Below, one piece after another: positions 1 to 7,600 of a stretch of 7,987 bases of DNA. Both the position numbers and the translations under genes were made by a program. Source of the stretch: SIG710 sp045605745 (GTDB lineage Bacteria > Bacillota > Clostridia > Oscillospirales > CAG-272); NCBI GenBank assembly GCA_045605745.1, contig JAZUQN010000024.1, positions 1 through 7,987 on the forward strand. The letters run 5' to 3'. The first letter of the stretch is position 1, and every line of letters starts with the position of its first letter. Under the pieces are notes generated by a model that saw nothing but the letters and a program-made list of their open reading frames with translations, was not told where the DNA came from and ran no database searches.

Positions 1-344
1 TTGATTATTATTACTGCCATCTTGCGTCATGCGCCGTTCAAGAGGGGCAGACTGTAAAGGCAGGTGACTGCATCGGCATTATGGGCAACACAGGCTATTC
101 CTTTGGTGCGCATTTGCACTTTGAGGTGAGGCAAAACGGCACACGAAAGATAAACCCGGATACTATCCTTCAAATCCCTAACAAGGTTGGTACATACGCC
201 GCAAAAACGCAGTTTGAGGAGGATATTGCCGCTCTTGCCGCCGCCGGCTTTATCTCCTCCCCTAATTATTGGCTGAAGCGTGAAAAGATCGATCCATATT
301 TTGCCGAGCTTATTCATAATGTGGCGGTGCAAATAAAAAAATGA
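1..344 (+). CDS. M23 (LytM-type) peptidoglycan metallopeptidase, 3' end
   Basis: The gene enters from outside the window. The reading frame is open from base 3, and 113 residues are visible. The visible part is the C-terminal half of an M23 zinc peptidase domain. It has a YCHL segment (usually YxHL), a turn with 'GQTVKAGDCIGIMG', then GNTGYSFGAHLHFEVR. The HLH pair is the hallmark of the family: one His ligates zinc and the other, with the earlier His, is catalytic. The first zinc ligands (HxxxD) lie upstream. After the domain comes a roughly 55-residue helical module with 'AALAAAGFISSPNYW' and an 'ELIHNVA' end. Similar modules sit at the C terminus of Clostridia phage lysins and amidases. 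The enzyme would cut peptide cross-bridges, either as a tail-borne lysin during entry or as an endolysin. Its place before fibre genes favours a tail role, but the missing N terminus leaves this open. The stop codon overlaps the next ATG (ATGA). Confidence 0.9.
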   Translation, partial: DYYYCHLASCAVQEGQTVKAGDCIGIMGNTGYSFGAHLHFEVRQNGTRKINPDTILQIPNKVGTYAAKTQFEEDIAALAAAGFISSPNYWLKREKIDPYFAELIHNVAVQIKK

Positions 345-493
345 TAATAATAAAAAATCATCCCTGTAACGGGTGTATATGGGGCATAATGGTGGGCAGA
401 GGGATATATTGTCCCTTTGCCCGGTGCGCCAAAGATACTCTTGCGGCAAAAAGAAAGGAGCATGATTTGAATGCCGATGATGGGACTTCTTGA
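341..493 (+). CDS. Small four-cysteine phage protein, 50 aa
   Basis: This short frame starts at an ATG that overlaps the stop of the M23 gene (ATGA) and runs 23 bases into the next gene. There is no good ribosome binding site (upstream is AAATAAAAAA), so expression would depend on translational coupling. The protein has four cysteines at residues 9, 12, 24 and 29 (CNGC, then CPFARC), a spacing of CxxC-x11-CxxxxC that could bind one zinc or iron ion. The core resembles a small conserved cysteine protein (CxxCIWG...CPFxRC) that I recall from tail regions of Clostridia phages; that recollection was not checked. The function is unknown. The last dozen residues overlap the start of the fibre gene and are polar. 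It is real more likely than not: the cysteine pattern and the start overlap are unlikely by chance, but the length is marginal. Confidence 0.6.
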   Translation: MIIIKNHPCNGCIWGIMVGRGIYCPFARCAKDTLAAKRKEHDLNADDGTS

Positions 494-1310
494 TGCAGAT
501 GTTTCTTTTCCTACCTTTACCGGGCAGGAAAGCGAGAGCGAGAAAACAGAAAAAATACTTAACTATCTTTATATGCTTCTCGAAAACCTCAGATATACTC
601 TCGGAAATTTGGATGGCGAAAATTTCTCGCAGGTTGGCATAGAAGAGATTGGCAAGGTGATAAGAGAGCCTTTATATATGCGGCTTCAGGAAAGCGAAAA
701 ATCTATATCTACGCTTTCTATAACAGCAGAAGCTCTGTTAAGCAAAATTGAAGGCTATGACGGAAAATTCACCCAGATATATCAGGATATGAATAGCATT
801 AGGCTTGTTGCAAACGGTTCAAAAATTGAATTAACCGGAAACCGGATAAGCGCAGAATCCGATATTATAGATTTGTCGGGTCTTGTACGCTTTACAGATC
901 TGAGCGGAAGCGGCGAAACTACCATAAACGGCGATAACATCGTTTCGGGAACCATCACGGGAACAACATTTAGAAGCGTATACCGCAATGGAGTTAACGG
1001 AAGCTTTGAAAGCATATTCACAGATACATATGAAGGTTACTATAACATTTTAAGCGGCAGGATATATTCTTACTATAACACTGATCCGAATGGTAACAGA
1101 ATACCAGCTCTTTATATTTCAACCGCCGAATCTGCTTATTATGAATGCGCACTGAAGCTCATTTCCAGTGCCGGAACCAGTATTGAAAGCGGCGGAACGG
1201 TTTATATTGAAAGTGGCAGTGGTCACGGAATAACACTTACTGCCAACGATGGCGAAGGAGATATACGATTGAACGGAAATGTTTATATAAATGGGAGATT
1301 GATATCATGA
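471..1310 (+). CDS. Phage tail fibre / baseplate-like structural protein, 279 aa
   Basis: The ATG at 471 is preceded by AGGAG at 456-460, so this start is well placed; in-frame ATGs at 477 and 480 are less likely. The N-terminal third is helical: 'LNYLYMLLENLRYTLGNLD' at about residues 30-48, a segment typical of Clostridia phage minor structural proteins, and a probable coiled coil at about 70-112. From about residue 112 the protein becomes beta-rich and repetitive, with short strands, many Ser/Thr/Gly/Asn and the phrase INGDNIVSGTITGTTF at 152-167. That phrase is a common junction in phage minor tail and fibre proteins, where it precedes a beta-helical or receptor-contacting shaft. The C terminus (about 225-279) continues as 'GTVYIESGSGHG' and 'LNGNVYINGRLIS' style strands. 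It probably forms a trimeric appendage on the tail tip. The exact role (fibre, spike or upper baseplate) cannot be set from sequence alone. Confidence 0.75.
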   Translation: MPMMGLLDADVSFPTFTGQESESEKTEKILNYLYMLLENLRYTLGNLDGENFSQVGIEEIGKVIREPLYMRLQESEKSISTLSITAEALLSKIEGYDGKFTQIYQDMNSIRLVANGSKIELTGNRISAESDIIDLSGLVRFTDLSGSGETTINGDNIVSGTITGTTFRSVYRNGVNGSFESIFTDTYEGYYNILSGRIYSYYNTDPNGNRIPALYISTAESAYYECALKLISSAGTSIESGGTVYIESGSGHGITLTANDGEGDIRLNGNVYINGRLIS

Positions 1311-1696
1311 TACTTTTAAAAATAGTTAGCGCATATGAGGCGGCAAAAAAACTGAAGGATACAGAGCTTGATTTTTCTTCAGCTTATGCTCTTGTGCTTC
1401 TTATAAAAGAGCTTGAGGTTCACGCTCTTGCTTATGCAGAAGGAGAGCGAAAGCTCATTGAAAAATATGCAAAAAAGGATGAGCACGGCCGTGCTGTTAT
1501 AAGCTCCGGTAGAAAAATTGAATTTTCGGACAGTGAGAGTGCAGAGGCTTTTGCGCAAGAGCGAAATAAAATTTCCGCTTTCGAGGTCGAACACTCTATA
1601 AAGCCAATCAAAATAAGGCCGCCCTCAAAAATATCCGCAGCAGTGCTTATTGCACTGGAAGGTTTTGTTGAATTCGACAAAGGAGATGAAAAATAA
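1307..1696 (+). CDS. Small phage tail-region protein, DUF1617-like, 129 aa
   Basis: The ATG overlaps the stop of the fibre gene (ATGA), with GGAG at 1294-1297 at good spacing. The protein is soluble, charged and mostly helical. Residues 21-57 form a helical hairpin ('AYALVLLIKELEVHA', then 'GERKLIEKYAKKDEHGR'), followed by a short variable loop, a second acidic helix (about 75-90), and a strand-like 'HSIKPIKIRPPSKIS' leading to 'LIALEGFVEF'. The pattern of a helix ending in 'LIEKYAxKDExG' followed by a basic Ile/Pro segment and a final LxxLExFVEF helix matches what I know of the DUF1617 group of small siphophage tail-region proteins. The family call comes from pattern memory, not a profile search. 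Its biochemical role is unknown. It may be a tail-assembly or accessory protein made in step with the fibre. Confidence 0.6.
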   Translation: MILLKIVSAYEAAKKLKDTELDFSSAYALVLLIKELEVHALAYAEGERKLIEKYAKKDEHGRAVISSGRKIEFSDSESAEAFAQERNKISAFEVEHSIKPIKIRPPSKISAAVLIALEGFVEFDKGDEK

Positions 1697-3282
1697 TGCC
1701 CTTGCTTGCTTCACCTGTTTATTCGGGAAATATAAGAAAAAGTACTATGGTGCGCTTTGGAGGCTATAACCATACCCGAAGCGCATCGGAAGGCGAAATA
1801 TATGACATGAAAAATATGTCTGCTCTTGAATATCCTATTCTTCAAGTCCGAGGTGTTCGCTACGGCGGATACTATATGATGACTGAAGACACCTCGAGAA
1901 AATACGCATATTTTCAGCACAACGGCCTCGCCATGTATGCCGAGGTCAATCAATACGGTGACAGCTTTGCCACAATTGGCAGATATGTTATTCAGATGCC
2001 CGGCAGAAGAATTTATGATTTTGAATCGGAAAACTATTCAAGATCTCGTCCGATGGACACATTAAGAGTCCCTTACGACGGTGTGACCATATCCGATGGC
2101 ACATATGCAGGTGTTGCCGCCAAGCGGAATATGCTTTCTTATAAATCCACAGATACGCCATTCAGGGTTGGCGACGGCGTAACTATTTCCGGCTTTGGAG
2201 AGGGATATGAGGAAAACAACAAGATAGCCGTTATCGAAGAAATAAACTACACCGAGGATTCTGTTCAGCTGATATTCCTTGAAAACACCTTCACTCTTCC
2301 CGAAGGTCAAAGCTCATACAGCACAACCGGAATCACTATAGCAAGAGAAGTGCCCGAAATGGACTTTATTTGTGCGCATGACAACCGTCTTTGGGGGTGC
2401 AAGGGAAACACCATATATTGTTCTAAGCTTGGGGATCCTCTTGTTTGGAATAATTTTTCGGGTGATAGCGGTTGCTTTTCTCTTGAGGTGCAATCGGGCG
2501 GTGATTTCACCGGGTGCACAAGCTATCTTGGATATGTTATATTCTTTAAAGAGGACATGATATATAAAGTGTATGGCTCAAGACCTTCTAATTATCAGGT
2601 GATCAGCAGTGCTTCTCTCGGCGTTAAAAAAGGTAGCGAGAGAAGCTTTGGAGTTGCCGGCGAGGTGCTCTTTTATCATTCAAGGGTCGGCATAGTTGCT
2701 TATTCGGGCGGTATTCCGCAAAATATATCTGCTGCCTTTGGGAGAGAGACCTATAAAAATGCCGTTGGAGGCTCTGACGGCGTGAGGTATTATGTATCGA
2801 TGCAGAACAGCCGAGGTGAATATTCGTTTTTTGTTTATGACACCGAGAAAAAGCTATGGATGAAAGAAGATGATCTCGCTGTGAGGAGGTTCAACTATGA
2901 CGGTGTCCTCTATTTCAGCGATATCAGCGGCAGGGTTTGGCAAACTGCACTCGGAGAGAACCAAAACCACAACGAGGAAAACGGCCCTATAGAATCCATG
3001 GTGGAGTTCGGTGACTTTTATATGGGCTCGCCAAACAAAAAAGGAGTTTCAAAAATACAAATGCGCGCCGAGATCGAGGCCGGGGCGGCTCTTTCGGTTT
3101 ATATCAGCTTTGATGGCGGAAAATATCGGGAGATCGCTAAGATGCAACCTGCAGAAAAAAGATCTTATAATCTCCCTATCATTCCGCAAAGGTGCGATCA
3201 TTTCAGAATAAAGCTCTGCGGAGAGGGAATGTGGAGACTGTATTCTCTTTCAAAGGAATATTACAGCGGTTCGGAAATATAA
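1696..3282 (+). CDS. Beta-rich phage virion protein, probably propeller-like, 528 aa
   Basis: The start ATG shares one base with the preceding stop (TAATG), and AGGAG lies at 1681-1685. The N terminus has 'FGGYNHTRSASEGEIYDMKNMS' spread over residues 21-42, then YPILQVRG. This 'define the nodes, then plot the profile' opening (RFGGxN...GE..DMxNMS..YYP.L..R) is typical of a large family of structural proteins in Bacillota prophages. The middle has repeated beta blades with aromatic turns: DFICAHDNRLWGCKGNTIY at 223-241 and SYLGYVIFFKEDMIYKVYGS at 276-295. The C-terminal 90 residues (about 436-528) look like a separate beta-sandwich, with 'KIQMRAEIEAGAALSVYIS' and 'LPIIPQRCDHFRIKLCG', as in other members. 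There is no signal peptide or membrane segment. It is likely on or in the tail; surface binding is an inference, and no catalytic site is apparent. Confidence 0.7.
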   Translation: MPLLASPVYSGNIRKSTMVRFGGYNHTRSASEGEIYDMKNMSALEYPILQVRGVRYGGYYMMTEDTSRKYAYFQHNGLAMYAEVNQYGDSFATIGRYVIQMPGRRIYDFESENYSRSRPMDTLRVPYDGVTISDGTYAGVAAKRNMLSYKSTDTPFRVGDGVTISGFGEGYEENNKIAVIEEINYTEDSVQLIFLENTFTLPEGQSSYSTTGITIAREVPEMDFICAHDNRLWGCKGNTIYCSKLGDPLVWNNFSGDSGCFSLEVQSGGDFTGCTSYLGYVIFFKEDMIYKVYGSRPSNYQVISSASLGVKKGSERSFGVAGEVLFYHSRVGIVAYSGGIPQNISAAFGRETYKNAVGGSDGVRYYVSMQNSRGEYSFFVYDTEKKLWMKEDDLAVRRFNYDGVLYFSDISGRVWQTALGENQNHNEENGPIESMVEFGDFYMGSPNKKGVSKIQMRAEIEAGAALSVYISFDGGKYREIAKMQPAEKRSYNLPIIPQRCDHFRIKLCGEGMWRLYSLSKEYYSGSEI

Positions 3283-3299
3283 AGGAGGATTTTTAATAA

Positions 3300-4658
3300 A
3301 TGGCTATATATACATACGATGAATTTGAAAAGGCTGCGGCAAACGCCGGGGTTCTGTCACAGTTTTCAGATGCAGATCTGAAGCTTGCACAAAGTAATCC
3401 CGATGTGGGAATGTCTTTGCTTAAATACAAAAAAGATTATATGAACGCAAAAACCGATTCACAGAGAGCTCTTGCCAATGCAGGTGCAGAAAAAGTGCGT
3501 TCTTCATATGGCGGATATACCGGTGGAGGTGACGGCGGAAGCTTTCATCTTGATCCGCTATCGCCAAATGATTTTCCCTATTCCTCTGCACCTTCTTATA
3601 AAAATCAATATACCGAAAAAATAAATGCATTGCTTGATTCTATAACAAACAGACCGCAGTTTTCATATGACCCGGAAAACGATCCGCTTTATGGGGCGGC
3701 AAAGAAGGCTTATACAAGAGAAGCTCGAAGGGCAACAGCCGATACCCTTGCAACTGTCGGTGCCGCAAGTGGCGGTGTTCCCTCCTCTTATGCCGTCACT
3801 GCCGCAAGTCAGGCCGGAGACTATTATGCTTCTCAGCTTCCGGATAAAATGCAGGATCTATATCAGCTCGCTTACAACCAGTATATGCAGGAGCACAATA
3901 TGAAGCTCTCGGAGCTTAGTGCCGTTCAAAGCGCAGAGCAAAGCGAATATCAAAAGTATCTTGCAGAGCTGGACAAGCACAATTCCGACCGCTCCTTTGC
4001 TTATGGTCAGCATATAGACGAGATAAACAACCAAAGCGCAAAGCGTGCGGAAGAGATTGGCTTAAAACAATCTGAGGAAGAAAAGAAAAACACCGCATAT
4101 GAAAGACAGCTTGAGCTCGCTCGCCTTGCGGCATCTGCAGGTGATTATTCTTATCTTGAAAAGCTCCTTGGAGGAAAGATCAACATTCCAAATACTTCTG
4201 TTTCATATCAAGTTGACGGAAGCAATGATAGCGGATATGACCCAGGATATGATAAAAAGAGCTTTGATGCCGATCTTGAGTTTGCACTTAAACGCGACAA
4301 AGCCGAAAACACTCAGAAATATTCCCAAAAGGTTTATGCAGATTATGATGCCGGACTTTATGGCGGCTCTCCGAAGAGCTCTGATATCGATGGTGAACCC
4401 GGTGATATTTCCGGCGACACTCCCGGTGGTACATTTTCCCCCACCTCTGTTGATGATTTTGAGGGCGCTAACTCCGCAGCTAAAAATAATGCCGCTTATG
4501 AATATCTTAGAGGAAAATATCCCGGCACTTCGGTTCTTTCAGAAAGAAGCTGGGTTCGTGCCAAAGAGAGCGGCAATAATGAAATGCTGAGTGCGTTTGA
4601 TTCTTATGCACGATACCTTAATTTTATGTTTGAATATCTAACAGGTAAAGGAGATTAA
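3300..4658 (+). CDS. Helical phage protein of the Clostridia late-operon family, 452 aa
   Basis: A strong AGGAGG at 3283-3288 precedes the ATG at 3300, giving a secure start. Residues 1-68 form a small helical domain ('DADLKLAQSNPDVGMSLLKYK', then 'NAGAEKVRSSYGGY'). A Gly-rich linker follows (about 68-98), then a conserved core from about 100 with 'NRPQFSYDPENDPLY' (117-131) and AASGGVPSSYAVTAASQ (155-171). That core is the signature I recognise from prophages across Clostridia, where the SSYA segment is nearly invariant. A long polar coiled coil covers about 190-275. A low-complexity, acidic and Gly/Pro-rich linker spans about 305-380 ('DGEPGDISGDTPGGTF'), and the C-terminal 70 residues are again helical, with a Trp ('SERSWVRAKESG') and a YLNFMFEYLTG end. 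No enzyme motif is visible. The position just before the giant protein gene suggests an internal, ejected or tail-scaffold role; this is inference. Confidence 0.7.
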   Translation: MAIYTYDEFEKAAANAGVLSQFSDADLKLAQSNPDVGMSLLKYKKDYMNAKTDSQRALANAGAEKVRSSYGGYTGGGDGGSFHLDPLSPNDFPYSSAPSYKNQYTEKINALLDSITNRPQFSYDPENDPLYGAAKKAYTREARRATADTLATVGAASGGVPSSYAVTAASQAGDYYASQLPDKMQDLYQLAYNQYMQEHNMKLSELSAVQSAEQSEYQKYLAELDKHNSDRSFAYGQHIDEINNQSAKRAEEIGLKQSEEEKKNTAYERQLELARLAASAGDYSYLEKLLGGKINIPNTSVSYQVDGSNDSGYDPGYDKKSFDADLEFALKRDKAENTQKYSQKVYADYDAGLYGGSPKSSDIDGEPGDISGDTPGGTFSPTSVDDFEGANSAAKNNAAYEYLRGKYPGTSVLSERSWVRAKESGNNEMLSAFDSYARYLNFMFEYLTGKGD

Positions 4659-4659
4659 T

Positions 4660-7600
4660 ATGGCGGAATATAGAAATGCTCAGGGGCTGACATTTAAGGA
4701 ATTTTATGAAAAGAAGCGTTTAGAAAATCTCGAAAATGAAAAGGGTGGGGCCGTCAATGCTGACGGTCTCACCCCTGAAGAATATTTTATTCTGAAAAAA
4801 TATCAAAACGGAGAATTTAATAGCAGCTATAATGCAGGTGCCGTTGCTTCGGGAAAAACGAGAGATCAATATGATGCCGATGTGAGAAAAAGAAACCAAA
4901 TAAAAAAACAAAACACTTCGATGGGTTCTCTGCCCTCGCCGACACAGAAAAATACCGTCTCTCTCTCAAGCCCACTTAACGGAAAGCTTGCCGAAATCAA
5001 TGTTCCTAAAAGCACCGGAAAAAGTGAGCCTAAAGAAACCTTATCTTTTTATAAGCCTCCATCCTTTGAAGCTACTGAAGAGGAAAAGAAAACACAGGCG
5101 GCCTTCTCGTCTAATCAAAAAACGCTTCAAAGCGCAACAACGCTAAAAAACGCCACTGAAAAAAGGTTTATTACCGTCCTCAAAAAATATCAGGACGGTC
5201 AAAAGCTCCTCCAAAGCTATGATGCAAGTCTTGATGAGCTGAAAGCAGAATATGACAGCACAGGCACTATAGACAGTGCAAAAAAATTCAATTCTCTTCT
5301 CGACATCCGCAATGCACTTGCTACCGAGCTTGAAGGCAACGAAAAAAAATATGAAAAATATCTCTCTGAATACCACAATGCTATAAATATATACAACGGA
5401 AATGTGGCAGAGGGAAAAGCACTATATGAAAAATGGAGGAGCACAGTCAGGCCCAGCGGCGAAATTCAGACAGAATATGATACTCTTGAAAAAGCCTTAG
5501 AAGATGTTAAGAAAAAACTTAATAAGACGAAAAGCGCTCAAACCGAGCTCGGCTCTTCTGTGAGAAGAATGAGCGAGCATGAAATAGGTAGATTTGTTGG
5601 CACTTATTCGGGATATCAAAACGAGGTGGACAAGCACCAAAAAGAATACGATGCCATTATAGCAAAAATGAAGCTCGTTTCAGAAGAGCTTGAATATGCT
5701 AAAGACATTGAAATGGCTGAATATTATGCTTCATATACCGAGAGGGCGGATTTTGCCACCAATAGCGGCTTTATAAGTACATACGGCAAAGGAAAACCTC
5801 ACGATTACAGTGCTCCCGATGCTGCATCCATGACCATTGAAGAAACGCTTAACACCGTATATGGCGATATCAAATATGACTATATCAACGGTGACGAGGA
5901 AGCAAAAGCGCACGTTCTTTCCTTTGGTCTATCCGATCCCTTTGAAGAATATGGCTATATGGAGAATGAAGAAATAGCCATTTACAACTATATTTATAAA
6001 ACCGAGGGCAAGGATAAGGCAGAAGCTTTCCTTTCAGACCTTATGAAAGATCTGACGTACCGCCAAATGGCAGTCGAAAGTGCTGACTACAAGGCTTATG
6101 CGGACGAGCATCCTGTGCTTGGTTCTTTGCTCAGTATTCTCACCAATACTATGAAGCCCTTTGCCGCAATTGGAGACCTTGGAGATTATCTGCTTGACGG
6201 AGAAATAGACCAAAATGCAAGCTATAACCGCGCTTCTTATCTCACGTCGGCTCTCCGAGAAGGAGCTTCTACCGACATGAACGGAGCCTTAAGCTTCCTT
6301 TATCATACGGGAATGAGCCTTGCGGATTTTGCCACAGCAACGGCTATTACAGGCGGAAGCGGCCTTTCTCTTGCTATTATGGGAAGCGGTGCAGCTGCGG
6401 ATGCCGTGGTCGATGCAAGAGACAGGGGCGTTAGCTCGGATAAAGCCATGGCCATCGGAATTGTTGCGGGTCTTGCTGAGGTTGTTACCGAAAAGGTGAG
6501 CCTTGACACCCTGCTTGACAGCTTTGGTGCAGGCAAAAGTGTCATTGGAAGTATTCTTAAAAATGCCTTGGCGGAAGGCAGTGAAGAAATATCTGCTGAG
6601 CTTATTAATACCTTTGCAGACATTGCCCTTGCTGCAGATAAATCAAGCTGGGAAATTGCCATTGACAACTATATGGCAGCCGATCCCACACTTTCAAGAG
6701 AGGAAGCCTTTAGCAAAGTTTTTGGTGACAAGGCTATAGAGGTTGGTCTTTCGGGTCTTGGAGGCATCTTGTCGGGTGGTTTTCTTGGTAGCGGCTCCGC
6801 CATAACAAACAGCATAGTGACAAAGCATAAAAGAATCGAAGTGGGCAAGGATGTGATGAGTGCCAAGGGCGGACTTGGTTCACTGCTTGCAGACGCAAAG
6901 AAATTTCCCGAATATACGAAAGGCTATGAGATAGCAAAGAGGATAGAACAAAAAATAGCCGCAGGCAAAAAGCCCTCGGCTGACGAAATCGGCAAACTGA
7001 CAGAGATATGGACCAAGCGACAGGACAACCCAGAGGCAGCGAAGCTTGGCGAAAAGCTTGCCTCAGAGGGGAAAACTCTCAGCCAAATAGAAAAGACCCT
7101 CAGAAATGAGGGCTATGATGTCTCAACAATCTCTTATGGGGAAATTGAGGATATTTATAAAAAAACACTTGCGGAAGAAATCAAACCAGCTGACAAAGAA
7201 TACATAAGCATGGAAGACTTCGCAAGCAGTGAAAGTGCTGTATGGCATAATGTTGATTACAGTGATGATACCACAAAATCAAATATAATGCAAGAAGTTC
7301 ATGACAGTATGGTTTCGTCCGGTTCTGTTGTACAGGTCAGTGATTCAACACTTCAAAATGTTGGTGAGTATTATCCCGATCTCCGAGGATTGAAAAAGAA
7401 AGAGCGTGCTCCGATCCTAAAGGAAGCGATGAACAAGCTCAAAAATAATCTCAGGCAGTTTTTGAGCAGTTTTAAAAACCAAAGCTTTGATTTTGAAGTC
7501 AATGGAAAGGTGCTCGAAGCCAAGCTATATAACACGGGAATAAACGAGGTCCTTGAAAAGATCACCCAAGAAAAAGCAAATATGCTTTACACAACGGAAG

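Noticed and set aside
27..449. Antisense frame of 140 codons opposite the lysin end and the small cysteine gene
   Set aside because: It lies opposite a clear M23 domain with HLHFE, its product shows no recognisable pattern, and all neighbours are on the + strand.
1641..1657. Short inverted repeat CAGTGC-TTATT-GCACTG near the end of the 129-residue gene
   Set aside because: The stem is only 6 bp with no T-run and it lies in coding sequence, so it is easily explained by chance.
3283..3299. Possible promoter in the gap before the 452-residue gene
   Set aside because: The gap is 17 bases and is filled by the AGGAGG ribosome binding site; no room remains for -35 and -10 elements outside coding sequence.
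4099..4590. Alternative-frame + strand ORF of 163 codons inside the 452-residue gene
   Set aside because: The other frame continues a recognisable protein through the same bases. The alternative product is compositionally odd (Met/Leu/Ile-rich) and has no ribosome binding site.
4743..4774. Hairpin as a rho-independent terminator
   Set aside because: No T-run follows the stem, and the reading frame passes through it without interruption.
6303..6668. Antisense frame of 121 codons inside the giant gene
   Set aside because: It mirrors the Gly/Ala-rich coding sequence, giving a Ser/Ala/Leu-rich shadow protein without domain features.
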